Numbered from the stretch's first letter, positions 32,534 to 43,535 are shown. The stretch is DNA of 64,000 nucleotides from Rana temporaria (GCF_905171775.1 NC_053499.1:26228526-26292525), one strand, 5' to 3'. Notes: generated from the sequence alone by a model not told the origin. Made by a program: numbers and translations.

Positions 32534-33055
32534 AATTTTTCTACAAGACAAGTAGTTCTCCAAAAAATTATAGCAGTTAAGAGGAAAAAACATAATTTGA
32601 TTAATTATTGTTAAATATCAGAACATCAGCCAATAATTTGGAAAAGTTCTACTTTCTTATTGTTCTCCTGATATACCGTACATGCACTATACCACATTAA
32701 TACTAGGTCTTATCAATGTGTGTTAACTTGAGCATGTCACAGTCGATTTAGGCTCCACTTATCCTACTGTTAATCAACTTTATCCTGTATGTGTTACAAG
32801 AACCGGCCTTGCTAGGAATAAAGTTTAAATGTAGCCATCATTTCTAAAATGTTAGATAGAGGAAGGAAGGTTTAAAATATTAACAGGTTATTGTGTGTTG
32901 CTATCTGTGTCCTCTTAGTGAGGTTTCCCTTTACTTCCTATCCTGGAATTCCCCTCTTAATTGTTAGGAGAACAGGTGTCCCCATTAGAAGATTAACTAT
33001 CACCTCTTGGTCTAGTTACAACTCTGAAAATGTGGGTTTCTTTCTATCTATGTGA
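32534..33055. other. Intron 8 sequence, nothing recognised
   Basis: AT-rich intron sequence with no recognised repeat or exon signal. Confidence 0.35.
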
Positions 33056-33326
33056 GGCCCCGTACACACGGCCAAGGAACTCGACGTGCCAAACACATCG
33101 AGTTCCTCAGCCAGTTCAGCCCTGAAGCCGCCGAGGAGCTCGGCGGGCCGAGAGCTCCCATAGAACAACGAGGAAATAGAGAACATGTTCTCTATTTCCT
33201 CGCCGAGCTCCTCGTCGGCTTCCTCGGCCGAAAGTGTACACACGGCCGGGTTTCTCGGCAGAATTCAGCCAGAAACTCGGTCGGAAGCTGAATTCTGCCG
33301 AGGAAACTGGTCGTGTGTACGGGGCC
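33056..33326. mobile_element. GGCCCCGTACACACG MITE, copy 5
   Basis: Inverted ends GGCCCCGTACACACGGCC and GTCGTGTGTACGGGGCC are flanked by TGA on both sides. The interior is made of GAACTCGACG, GCCGAGGAGCTCGGCGGG and AATAGAGAACATGTTCTCTA, strongly self-complementary. It belongs to the same subfamily as 34422-34691 and 34756-35027. Confidence 0.85.
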
Positions 33327-33472
33327 TGAGAGTGGTCACCAGGACCAATTGAGAGGTGGATCTTCCCACACTATTAGGACAGGTAGCTTGCTAGATTCTG
33401 AGGATAGAAACCAGGTACGTGATATTCTGGGTCTTTTTGCTGTTAAAATGAATAGTAATTATATTGCAATCC

Positions 33473-33815
33473 AAGACACACAATCGGAAATTCCAACAAG
33501 AAAACCGTGGATTTTTTTTCCGACGGAATGTTGGCTCAAACTTGTGTTGCATACACGCGGTCACACAAAATTCCGACTGTCAAGAACGCGGTGATGTACA
33601 ACACTACGAGCCAAGAAAAAATTAAGTTCAATGATTCCGAGCATGCGTCTAATTGATTGCGAGAATGCATGTTTTTTCCGCGTCGGAATTGCATACTGAC
33701 GATCGGAATTTCCTTGTTGGAAAAATTAAGGAACCAGCTCTCATATTTTTGCTGTCGGAAATTCTGACAGAAAAAGTTTGATAAAGCCTATACATGGTCG
33801 GAATTTCCGACCAAA
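33473..33815. mobile_element. GTACACACG-type MITE, copy 6, degraded
   Basis: Blocks ACACAATCGGAAATTCCAAC, GTGATGTACAACACTACGA, AAGTTCAATGATTCCGAGCA and GGTCGGAATTTCCGACC match the copies at 38950 and 58948. Both ends are mutated. Confidence 0.6.
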
Positions 33816-34067
33816 AGCATAAGAGCATATTTATACAAGTGTGGGTGTCTAGATATATTCCTAGGACAAAGCTTTGCCTCTCATTGGCAGACATTTACTA
33901 GCATTGTAGTGTCGATTTGTGGTGGCCGAATGGGGAAAAATGCCAATGAGGATTTTACAGCTTCTTTGTGGACGCTACAGGACATCAGTGGTACATCACT
34001 GATAGGATCAAAGATTTGCCATCCACAGGCAGGAAATCCCACAAGCAGGCCAGGGATGGTGACTCTA

Positions 34068-34257
34068 AAGCCCCATACACACTATCAGTTTTCCTGCAGG
34101 TTTTTCTCTTCAGGTTTACCAAAACCATGTAGTGCAAGGGCCTGCCTGATTGCATACAAATTGAAACTCTTGAGGTTTGACCTCATAGTGTATTAGATGG
34201 TTTTGGTAAACCCGAAGAGAAAAACCTGCAGGAAAACTGATAGTGTGTATGGGGCTT
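34068..34257. mobile_element. Fold-back MITE AAGCCCCATACACACTATCA, copy 7
   Basis: This is a 190-bp near-perfect palindrome: AAGCCCCATACACACTATCA at the left and TGATAGTGTGTATGGGGCTT at the right, with TTTTCCTGCAGGTTTTTCTC / GAGAAAAACCTGCAGGAAAA next. The loop is near 34160. Confidence 0.85.
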
Positions 34258-34421
34258 AACAATCACCATATTAGAAGTATAGCAAATGTCACAGAGACAT
34301 GGACCTCCCTCAAAGAATGGGTAATCCAGAATTGCATTAAAGGGGAATCAACAACGTCAAAGTCAATTATGCCCCCAAATATCCAACCAGTCTACTTTTA
34401 TGTTATTGTGTATAATTCTGA

Positions 34422-34691
34422 GGCCCCGTACACACGACCGAGTTTCTCGGCAGAATTCAGCCAGAAACTCGATGGGAGACGTATTCTGCCGAGAAAACCG
34501 CTCGTGTGTACACTTTTCGCCGAGGAAACCTACGAGCATCTCGTCGGGCCAAAAAGAGAACATGTTCTCTATTTCCTCGTTAGTCAATGGGAAAAGTTGG
34601 CTCGGCGAGATCCTCGGCGGCTTCACAAGGAACTCGACGAGCAAAACGATGTGTTTTGCCCGTCGAGTTTCTCGGACGTGTGTACGGGGCC
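34422..34691. mobile_element. GGCCCCGTACACACG MITE, copy 8
   Basis: The ends are GGCCCCGTACACACGACCGA and GGACGTGTGTACGGGGCC, flanked by TGA on both sides. The interior has AGAAACTCGATGGG, AACATGTTCTCTATTTCCTC and CGGCTTCACAAGGAACTCGA. Same subfamily as copies 5 and 9. Confidence 0.85.
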
Positions 34692-34755
34692 TGATATGTG
34701 CAATTTCCTCCTCTTTCTACATTGTATGTGGATGAGGAAGTTGGGGGATCTCTGA

Positions 34756-35027
34756 GGCCCCGTACACACGACAGAGTTTCTCGGCAGAATTCACCGAGAA
34801 ACTCGGTCAAAACCCGGATTCTGCCGAGAAACTCTGTCGTCTGTACAGTTTTGGCTCGATGGAGCCGCCGAGGAGCTCGACGAGAAAATAGAGAACATGT
34901 TCTCTATTTTCTCGTTGTTCTATGGGAGAAGGCGGCCTGCCGAGCTCCTCGGCGGCTTCATCCCAAAACTCGACGAGGAACTCGACGTGCCAAGCACGTC
35001 GAGTTCCTCTGTCGTGTGTACGGGGCC
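34756..35027. mobile_element. GGCCCCGTACACACG MITE, copy 9
   Basis: The ends are GGCCCCGTACACACGACAGA and CTGTCGTGTGTACGGGGCC, flanked by TGA on both sides. The centre AATAGAGAACATGTTCTCTA is palindromic. It lies 64 bp from copy 8. Confidence 0.85.
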
Positions 35028-35319
35028 TGAGAAGGTTGAATGTAAATTATGGAACATGGTGGTCTTCATTGCAGGCTCAGTGTTATAAGCAGATAACGGA
35101 ACCCTGTCACTAGACCGTTCATTTTAACAGCAGTCTTCTCATAACATTATACAGTATGTGCATTTAATGACTGTTGTTGGGCACCACCATCCTAATTGTG
35201 ACTTTAGCCATTTTAGACCTCCCAAAATCGAAATTTCGAAATTTCAGTTTCTGGCAAATGCTGGAAACTTATATCAAATAACAATTTCTTATATATCTAC
35301 TGGCACCTACTGTGATCAT

Positions 35320-36823
35320 TAAGGGGGTTTCCACTTTTCCTCTTGTACTATTTAATTAATTATTTCATATTATGGAGAACATAACTAAAGGAGATGGGAT
35401 GCAAGAGTCATGTTTTATGTAAAGAAGAACCTATTGTTGAAAGAGATCCAAGGGATTCAACTACAAAGATGTTGGTTGCAGACCCTTGGGATGATTTAGA
35501 GTGTCCAATAAAAAAAGAAACGTATTATCGTGTAGCGAATTACTGAAATATAATGATTACCTCAAAATAGTTTCTTCATAAAATCAAAAAACACAAAAAT
35601 GAAGTGACTTACATCTGCTGAGGTTGCGGTGACTCCTTAGGGTAAATACACACAACCTGCCATGGGCACAGGTAGAGAATATTCTGTTCCCACGCAGGAT
35701 AAGAAAGGTCACGCTCAATGCCACATGCGTCCCTGGCCTGGATCCTCTGCAGGGTTCTCAGGTGGGTGTTGGATTAGGTGAGTTGAATTATGTCTAAAAA
35801 AGGCCCATCAGTGGTCCGATTGGCAGAGGCGCCAAAATCGTGTGTTGCAAAAAGGATTGGGGTCGTCTGCTTATCAAAAAGTCATCTGGTTTATCATACA
35901 ACTAATAGATTTATTTCATAATAAAGCTATCCATTGTACAAAAAACAGACAACCCTCATCCTTTTTTAAACACACAACGACAAGTGCCCTTTGTCCATTG
36001 GACCACCAACAGGTATTTTTAGAGGTCATCCAACACACCTGAAGACATACAAGTAGCCAGGGACTGACATTAAGGGGGTTTCCACTTTTCCTCTTGTACT
36101 ATTTAATTAATTATTTCATATTATGGAGAACATAACTAAAGGAGATGGGATGCAAGAGTCATGTTTTATGTAAAGAAGAACCTATTGTTGAAAGAGATCC
36201 AAGGGATTCAACTACAAAGATGTTGGTTGCAGACCCTTGGGATGATTTAGAGTGTCCAATAAAAAAAGAAACGTATTATCGTGTAGCGAATTACTCAAAT
36301 ATAATGATTACCTCAAAATAGTTTCTTCATAAAATCAAAAAACACAAAAATGAAGTGACTTACATCTGCTGAGGTTGCGGTGACTCCTTAGGGTAAATAC
36401 ACACAACCTGCCATGGGCACAGGTAGAGAATATTCTGTTCCCACGCAGGATAAGAAAGGTCACGCTCAATGCCACATGCGTCCCTGGCCTGGATCCTCTG
36501 CAGGGTTCTCAGGTGGGTGTTGGATTAGGTGAGTTGAATTATGTCTAAAAAAGGCCCATCAGTGGTCCGATTGGCAGAGGCGCCAAAATCGTGTGTGTTG
36601 CAAAAAGGATTGGGGTTGTCTGCTTATCAAAAAGTCATCTGGTTTATCATACAACTAATAGATTTATTTCATAATAAAGCTATCCATTGTACAAAAAACA
36701 GACAACCCTCATCCTTTTTTAAACACACAACGACAAGTGCCCTTTGTCCATTGGACCACCAACAGGTATTTTTAGAGGTCATCCAACACACCTGAAGACA
36801 TACAAGTAGCCAGGGACTGACAT
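35320..36823 (+). repeat. Recent 751-bp tandem duplication
   Basis: Unit 1 (35320-36070) and unit 2 (36071-36823) both begin TAAGGGGGTTTCCACTTTTC and end CAGGGACTGACAT. I saw only three differences: ACTGAAAT against ACTCAAAT, a GT insertion in unit 2 (GTGTGTGTTG), and GGGGTCGTC against GGGGTTGTC. The identity of over 99% means a very recent event or an assembly artefact. The unit carries a matching 66- or 84-codon ORF of no recognised family. Confidence 0.95.
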
Positions 36824-37060
36824 AGCCCACTGGGCTGTACTGATAATTAAAATATCCCTTTTGGTTTGCCGTGTTTCTTTATGAAAAAAATCTGATGGTG
36901 TCACTGACAAAAGTAAAGTCTATAGTCTTTACTGAATTCTCATAAGGAATAAATAAAAACTGAGCTTGACCAGTGACGCTCTGCTTTTGCCTGTAAAGTG
37001 TAGTGTCACAAATGTGTTAAAGGCAGGTGGAGGTCTACCTGTGAGTTTTAGGAAGACCTA

Positions 37061-37217
37061 ATGCCTTGTACACATGATCTGGCTTTTACCCGGACAAATC
37101 ACATTGGAATTCCACCGGAGTAAAAAAGAAACTCCGACGGAATTTCTGATGAAAAAACTCAGATAGGGCTACACACGACTTTTACCATCGGAAATTCCGA
37201 TCATGTGTACAAGGCAT
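37061..37217. mobile_element. GTACACATG-end MITE, copy 10
   Basis: The ends are ATGCCTTGTACACATGATC and GATCATGTGTACAAGGCAT. The inner inverted blocks TTACCCGGACAAATC and GGAATTTCTGATG are weak. It lies in intron 8, about 160 bp before exon 9. Confidence 0.7.
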
Positions 37218-37378
37218 AAGAGATGATCAGACTGTGCCCAAATAGCTCAAAACAATTCTGTTTGAGTGTTATGCTTTTTTGTGTGTTTGGCAGTCAGCTA
37301 GCATAAAAAACATATAACAGAAAAAAAAATTGTAAACATTTCTTAATCACCTTTTTCTTTTCATGATACTCTTTCTAG

Positions 37379-37435
37379 TGGAGATGGAGCAGAGGAAGCC
37401 GGAGAGTTGGACTTCAGTGCCCTTCTTAAGAAAAG
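37379..37435 (+). CDS. mybpc3: mybpc3 exon 9: M-domain, LDFSALLKKR segment
   Basis: The exon is 57 nt (human 54), from acceptor ACTCTTTCTAG to donor AG|GTTAGT, phase 2 at both ends. It encodes (S)GDGAEEAGELDFSALLKK and the first two bases of Arg. LDFSALLKKR matches human LDFSSLLKKR. It leads into the third phosphorylation site, completed by the microexon and exon 11. Confidence 0.95.
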
Positions 37436-37883
37436 GTTAGTTTATACAATGGCACCACCTTCCACTGATCATAGATCTAATTTCATGCTCCTTAGCGGGC
37501 AACAAATCTATCCTCCCTTCCTGAAACACTTCTGTGTAGCCAACAGTCTGTCACTGATATAGATATTTATAATTCCTTGCAATCTCCCATCTTCCCCTCC
37601 ATGCCATATGTAGAATTCCCATTGACATATGAGACATATATATAATACTGTTTATCACCTTACACGGCTTCCCTAAATTGATACAACATTCTATCTCAGC
37701 TATCTTCACACAGTATTCTTATCCGTGGAGCAGAACGTTTACACTGCTTGTAATACATGGGAGTTGTAGAATGGTTTCCAGTCCAGGTTTCATATCACAG
37801 TGTGACACCTGCACAGATGGAAACTTATGAAGAACAGCCTAGGGCATCTGTTGTAACTTGCTGGTGCTGGGTAATGCTGCCTT
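37436..37883. other. Intron 9 sequence, nothing recognised
   Basis: Plain AT-rich intron sequence after the donor of exon 9. Small ORFs show no family signature. Confidence 0.4.
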
Positions 37884-38301
37884 AAGGCCCGTACAAACGA
37901 TCGGATATTCTGACAATAATTGTCCGATGGACGTGTTTTGTTGGATAATACGACCATCTGTATGCTCCATCGGACAATTGTTGTCGTAATTTTCGACAAC
38001 AAATGTTGGCTATTCATGCTCTCAAATTGTTCCGTCTGATTATCCGATCGTGTGTACAAAAATCAGTCGGACTAAAATCCAAAGTACAAACGCATGCTCT
38101 GAACCAAAATGCTAACCATCAGACAAAAATAGCAGAAGTTGCCCAAAGGGTGGGGGTAAAGAGCTGAAAAACCACATAGTTTGGTGTATGTTGGCTGAAA
38201 ATGTTTTGCCGTCTTTATGCAGAACAAGTTCATGGACAATGCCCTCCAGACAAAGATCCACGGATTTTTCCGATGGAAGTCTGATCGTGTGTATGAGGCT
38301 T
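37884..38301. mobile_element. GTACACACG-type MITE, copy 11
   Basis: It starts AAGGCCCGTACAAACGATCG and ends GATCGTGTGTATGAGGCTT. A fold-back lies within (GATATTCTGACAATAATTGT; TCCGATCGTGTGTAC at 38045). Ends and interior do not pair perfectly, so it may be two elements side by side. Confidence 0.6.
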
Positions 38302-38650
38302 TAGACTATATCATACCTTTATTGCTAAATGGGTGTTGAAACAAACTGTAAAATCCCTACCAACCAAAATTATTTATAATATGATATACCCATGGCAGTA
38401 ATTTTCACAAATATTCAACCATAAAGCTTATGCTGGGGAGTTGTAGAAACACTCAGTTTGCCCATTTAGGGTCAAGTGCTAGGTTTGCTTGAAGAACCCT
38501 TAAGAAATAAAAATTAATTTGTACCAATCTGCTATCAAATTAAAGCCCTACACAGAGAACAAATTTTCTGTTACGGCACTTGATCCCCAGGGAGCCGGTT
38601 CCTATAGCCATCAACCACTATCACAGTATCTATAAAGACTCCAAAAGATT
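38302..38650. other. Intron 9 sequence, nothing recognised
   Basis: No repeat or gene that I can name. Confidence 0.35.
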
Positions 38651-38836
38651 AGAGAGGAACTGCTCACCAAATTGAAAGCCCCAAACATTTATTAAGTCAT
38701 CCAACAAGTAGACTACTCCATCCGATGTACAAACCCCTCCTTAGTGGGATTGTAAATCGGATGGAGTAGTCTGTTTGTTGGATGTTTCAGTAAATCATTT
38801 TGAGGTTTTCAATTTGGTGAATAGTCCCTCTCTATT
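38651..38836. repeat. Fold-back repeat, about 186 bp
   Basis: The left arm AGAGAGGAACTGCTCACCAA, ATTGAAAGCC and GACTACTCCATCCGAT recurs inverted at the right as ATCGGATGGAGTAGTC, GGTTTTCAAT and TTGGTGAATAGTCCCTCTCT. The loop is near 38745. Confidence 0.7.
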
Positions 38837-38949
38837 GTTCTGGAACCTTTGAGACAAATTACAGTAAAGCCTTGTCTGTCCCAAAGAAAACAATATATAA
38901 TGGTTCAAGGTAAGATACAACGACTAAAAGGCATCATTTGTTGAACTTT

Positions 38950-39343
38950 TGCCACGTACACACGATCGGAAATGCCAACAAGACATAATTTTGGCTCAAA
39001 GTAGTGTTGCATACACATGGTTACACAATATTCCAACCGTCAAGAACGTGGTGACGTACAACACTACGACGAGCTGAGAAAAATGAAGTTCAATGCTCCC
39101 GAGCATGCGTCTACTTGATTCCGAGCAAGCGTGTTTTTTTGTGCGTCGGAATTGCATACAGACGATCGGAATTTCCGACAAGAATTTTTCTTGTTGGAAA
39201 AATTGAGAACCAGCTTTCAAATTTTTGCTGTCGGAAATTCCGACCAAAAAAGTTTGATGGAGCCTACAGGCGGTCAGAATTTCCGACCAAAAGCTCACGT
39301 CGAACTTTTCTTGTTGGAAATTCTGACCATGTGTACGCGGTAT
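38950..39343. mobile_element. GTACACACG-end MITE, copy 12
   Basis: The ends are GCCACGTACACACGATCGGA and CTGACCATGTGTACGCGG. Inner blocks are CAAGAACGTGGTGACGTAC, AAGTTCAATGCTCCCGAGCA and GGAATTTCCGACAAG. It is close to the copies at 33473 and 58948. Confidence 0.75.
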
Positions 39344-40199
39344 AAGACATCCAGGAAATTAAAAAAATACTCTGGGTTTAAGGGAGAAAAATGCCCGGTT
39401 CTCAAGTAGTCAACCTTATGTAAGCATCCAAAATGAAGCTTATACAGGGTTTGGACTCCAGGCTCCAGGGCAAAAATGCATTGGTGGGGAAGCATGGCAA
39501 CCGTGATTATCAGTGTTTGGGGGTACATTCCTTAAATGAATGGGCAAAATAAGTCTCTTTAGGGTAATTTTAACCTTTTTCCATCAAATAGTGTACCACC
39601 AAACCTTTTTGATCTTTTCAAGGTGATGATAAAAACAGTTGATGGCAGGTTGTATTAATTTGGTCATTTTTGAAACCACCAGCTGGTTGGCCATACACTT
39701 GGCAATTTCTAGCAATATCATCTATTTGCAAGAAGCCATTGATCACAAAGATATCCAAACAGAATGATTCAACCTTCTGCCAACAGTTTTTGTCATAAAG
39801 CAATCAGAACGTTTGGTGGTAGGTCACCTTTCCTTTTTGAGGAAATTATAAACTCTTGTAAAGGCAAGTAGTAGCTTTCCACAGTAACCTGCCAGATGAC
39901 AACAACCATTTTTCCAATGCAGGATAGAAAAGAAAAAACAGTAAATGATGGATCATACTATATTGATTGTTTGTTCATTTCTCAATGATATTTGACGTGT
40001 TTTCTATGCTTCATATCCATGTGTCTTTTTCCTATGTTCCTTTTGCTGTATCTAGCTTTCTTGCAGAGCTTTCTCCATGTACACTCCATGCCCTGTCCCT
40101 GTTCATCTGTCCAGTTGGCTTAGGGACTGGTTGTGTTCCAGGCACCCAACACTCCTGCAGCTATTGTATTTCCTGCAGCTTGCTTTCCGCCCCCCTTTC
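39344..40199. other. Intron 9 sequence, nothing recognised
   Basis: Intron sequence without recognised structure. It becomes CT-rich toward the minisatellite. Confidence 0.35.
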
Positions 40200-40700
40200 A
40201 TACTATAGTCTTGCAGAGCTTGCAGTATACTTCAGTCCTGCTCTCTTGCAACACTTGCTGCTTTCCGTCAATCTTACTGCTTTTCAACACTTGCTACAAC
40301 TTTAAGTCCTGCTGTCTAGCAATCCTTGTTGCAATCTTCAGCCCTGCTGCCTTGCAATGCTTGCTGCATCCTTTAGTCCTTCTCTCTTGCAATGCTTGCT
40401 GCATCCTTTAGTCCTTCTCTCTTGCAAAGCTTGCTGCATCCTTTAGTCCCGCCCTCTTGCAATGCTTGCTGCAGTCTTCAATCTTGCTCTCCTGCAATGC
40501 TTACTGCATCCTTCCATTCTTCTGCTCTTCAATGCTTGATGCATACCTTAGTCCTGCTTGCTTGCAATGTTTACTGTATTCTTCAACCCTACTGTGTAGC
40601 AATGCTTTTTATCAATGTTTGCTGCATCCCTCTGTCCTGCGGTGTTGTAATGCTTGCTGCATCTTTCAGTCCTGCTGTCTAGCAATGATTTCTGCATCCC
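40200..40700 (+). repeat. Degenerate minisatellite, about 35-bp unit, CT-rich
   Basis: The unit is about TTGCTGCATCCTTTAGTCCT plus TCTCTCTTGCAATGC. It is clearest at 40340-40700, with older copies back to about 40200, about 13 copies in all. The repeated ORF phrase with CNACC and LLHPL derives from it. It lies just upstream of the microexon at 40843. Confidence 0.8.
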
Positions 40701-40842
40701 TTAGTATATATTTTTTTGTACTCATTGAGTAATAATTTATATCCTCTTTCTTTCTGTATTTCCTCTCTTCTTTTACACTATCACTTTTCTGTTCTGTAAC
40801 TGTCATTTTCTTATCTTCTTCTGTCCTTCATCCTGCATACAG

Positions 40843-40845
40843 AGA
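40843..40845 (+). CDS. mybpc3: mybpc3 exon 10: 3-nt microexon (AGA)
   Basis: Three bases, AGA, lie between a strong pyrimidine tract ending CCTGCATACAG and a consensus donor GTAAGT. They complete the Arg codon begun in exon 9 (AG|A) and supply GA of the following Asp (GA|C), giving KKR-D. Human MYBPC3 also has a 3-nt exon 10 in this place and phase. A 3-nt exon cannot be proved from sequence alone, but the flanking splice sites are very good, position and phase are as expected, and omitting it would delete a single residue without a frameshift. Confidence 0.8.
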
Positions 40846-41432
40846 GTAAGTTTTATGTGATATGCACGATATAAGTGATTCAGCTTTACTGATGCTTTTG
40901 GCCTGGCGTAACAATGCGAGTGGCTCGGCCCATGTCTGGTGACCGGTAATATGCATTAATGCTAAGCAAATATGGCTACTCATTTTCTGCTTATTAGTTC
41001 TAACTTGATGAATCAACTTCACTGGTTCTGCTCATTTATTATCTATAGCAAGTGACCCCTGTGATGTCACTGTGTTGAGTGATCAGTCTGTTTATTCTTC
41101 TCACCAGTAAGTGGAGAGACTGTGGAACAGCATGTAACCCATCTATGTATTGGAAGGAATGACACCTCTTCGACGAGGTGGCAGCTGAACTCCAATGAGT
41201 AATAGGATAGCATGCATCATAGGCTCAAGAAAGAGTGGTGTTACTATATTAAAACCTCCCTTACTGCTTTTTGAGATATATCCTTCATCACTAGATAGTT
41301 CAAGTGGGAAACAAATGTGGCTGGCAGAACCAATGTTAAAAGAGCAAGTCATTCTGGGTAAAAACAGGTGTCTACTTACACGTCGAGTAGATCTAAACCC
41401 AATAACCCTGCAGCTTTTATAAAATAAATACC
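40846..41432. other. Intron 10, nothing firmly recognised
   Basis: No repeat was recognised. A potential splice pair around 41413-41433 was considered as exon 11 and rejected. Confidence 0.35.
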
Positions 41433-41645
41433 AGGTAATCCTGTTATGAAGGTCCTGCTATAAGGTGACAACTGTCTACCAGTTGTGCTCCTGCATTGTC
41501 ACCATGTTACATGCACCCCTGGTGAAGACTACAAGTGACTGTACTAATACACATTGGGCAGGCATGGTCCACTATAGTCTTCAAAACCCGGTCCTGAGCA
41601 ATGATGTGCAACCAATGCCGGAGCAAGTGCAAGTGCATGTAGACA
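41433..41645. repeat. Diverged dispersed repeat, related to 30686-30905
   Basis: It shows the same order of blocks as the copy in intron 8 (TCCTGTTATGAAGG, TGTGCTCCTGCATTGTCACC, ATGCACCCCTGGTGAAGA, AGCAAGTGCAAGT). It was not assigned to a class. Confidence 0.5.
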
Positions 41646-41927
41646 GAAAGTCATTGAAAAGGGGGTTTGGGGGGTGGGCTAGGAGATCAGCAGCACTAAG
41701 ATGCAAAAAAAAGGTGGCAAAAGGGCAGACATTTTATTTTATGAGAGCAAAATAGCATGTCAGTTGTTTATGGTATACAACTAAATGTCATCCAGTAAGG
41801 GTTTCGATCTACTTTAATGCCAATATAAGAAAGGGAAATTTAATTGTATAACTAAAGCAGTCATATTTATGTTCTGGGCAGCATGGGGAAGGGTTAGACT
41901 CTCTATCAGTTTTATTTTTATTGCTTT

Positions 41928-42120
41928 ATGCCCCTTACACGCGATCAGGCTAAACTCACATCGGAATCCCGAAGGAATTCCATTGGAGTAAAAGAGAACA
42001 TGTTCTCTATCTAAACTCCAATGGAATTCCTCGAAAAAAAAGTCTGATGTGGCATACACACGGTCGTAATTTCTGACTGACTTTTTCCATCAGAAATTTA
42101 CGATCGTGTGTACGGGGGTT
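41928..42120. mobile_element. GTACACACG-type MITE, copy 13
   Basis: It starts ATGCCCCTTACACGCGATCA and ends CGATCGTGTGTACGGGGGT. Inner inverted pair CGAAGGAATTCCATTGGAGT / ACTCCAATGGAATTCCTCG with AGAACATGTTCT in the loop. Confidence 0.75.
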
Positions 42121-43081
42121 CAGTGTTCATTTGGGCTTTTTCTTCATTTCCCTTCACATTATATCATTGTGACACAAAGGCCCATGAGGTCAGAGGTCCT
42201 AACAATATTTTTTACCTCCTTTTTTTTAAGTCTGTGCACTCTCATTATATGCCATACTAAGTAAAATGGGACCTTTATAATTATCTTCTCATATTACTTT
42301 TTTATTTGCTAGTTGAAATCGCACTTCTACAATTTTTTTAATTAGTTTCTCGGAAGTTAGTGGACAGTTCTCAGTTTTTGTGTGAGACAAAACACCATCA
42401 TAAGTTTTTATTTATTTTTTTAGCATAGCTCTTAGATACACGTTTGCTATAAACGATTATTTGCTGTTTTCCAAAAACAGAGACCTGAAATCTGCCAATA
42501 ATATTTTGGTAGCTTGGAGGTTTCATAATCCTTGAGATTAAAATGAAGTAGCCATGAATGTTTCTGTAACGGAGACTGTCGTTTAGCCTCAGATCTAATT
42601 GACTAGAGTTAATTCAAAGAAGGTGCCATGTTTTCAGCTCCACTTCATGAAAGGTTGGGCAGTACATTTTGAGGCCTCGGGAATAGTGGTCTTAGCTAAG
42701 GCCTTCATCAGTGACCTTGAGGGGCATTTTAACCTCTGGTAAACTGGTTAGATACAGTATGACTATCCTGTTGCAAGCAAAGCTGTCATAACTTCTGCCA
42801 ATGAATATAAGCTAGAGGGATATTTGTATGTGACACTATACTATGTGTATACGTTTTGTTGAGACTTTTTGCACAGATCATGTGATAGCAAACTTGTAGC
42901 TGAGACAGCAGTTACCAGAGCAAATGTGTTTATTTTGCCATGATGACCCACTCAGGAAAATGTTTGTCAGCAACAAGAAATGTGCAAGCATAAGAACATC
43001 AGTCTTGTGAAGTCTGGTCTGTACCAAGGTTTAAAAGTTCCCGGAACGCCTAAAGCTATCCATTTATTTTAGGGAACAGTA
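42121..43081. other. Intron 10 sequence, nothing recognised
   Basis: Almost 1 kb of AT-rich intron sequence without recognised repeats, RNA genes or exon candidates of the right phase. Confidence 0.4.
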
Positions 43082-43503
43082 ATGCTGCGTACACACGATC
43101 GGTCAAACCGATGAGAACGGTCTGATGGACCGTTTTCATCGGTTAACCGATGAAGCTGACTGATGGTCAGTCGTGCCTACACACCATTGGTTAAAAAAAC
43201 TATCGTGTCAGAACGCGGTGACGTAAAACACAACGACGTGCTGAAAAAAATGAAGTTCAATGCTTCCAAGCATACGTCGACTTAAATTCTGAGCATGCCT
43301 GGATTTTTAACCGATGGATGTGCCTACAAACGATCGGTTTTTTTCTATCGGTTAGGTATCCATTGGTTAAATTTAAAACAAGATTGCTTTTTTTTAACCT
43401 ATGGATAAATAACCGATGGGGCCCACACACGATCGGTTTGGTCCGATGAAAACGGTCCATCAGACCATTCTCATCGTTTTGACCGATCGTGTGTACACGG
43501 CAT
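43082..43503. mobile_element. GTACACACG-end MITE, copy 14 (CGGTTAACCGATGG subfamily)
   Basis: The ends are ATGCTGCGTACACACGATCG and CGATCGTGTGTACACGGCAT. It carries CGGTTAACCGATGAAGC, GTGACGTAAAACACAACGAC and AATCCATTGGTTAAAT-type blocks. It is related, in inverse orientation, to 15568-15987. Confidence 0.8.
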
Positions 43504-43535
43504 AAGAAGTGCTGGCAGGATTTCATTACCTAAAG

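Noticed and set aside
34243..34755. 170-codon ORF near the GGCCCC MITEs as a gene
   Set aside because: Most of it is the MITE at 34422-34691 read in one frame; the other frames and strands of the MITE are equally open.
35842..36795. Repeated ORF (66 and 84 codons) as a tandemly duplicated small gene
   Set aside because: It shows no codon bias, homology or start context, and it is simply carried by the 751-bp duplication.
41413..41433. CTTTTATAAAATAAATACCAG as exon 11
   Set aside because: The phase fits, but the residue after Asp would be Phe, losing the conserved KRDS site. 45292-45315 fits far better.
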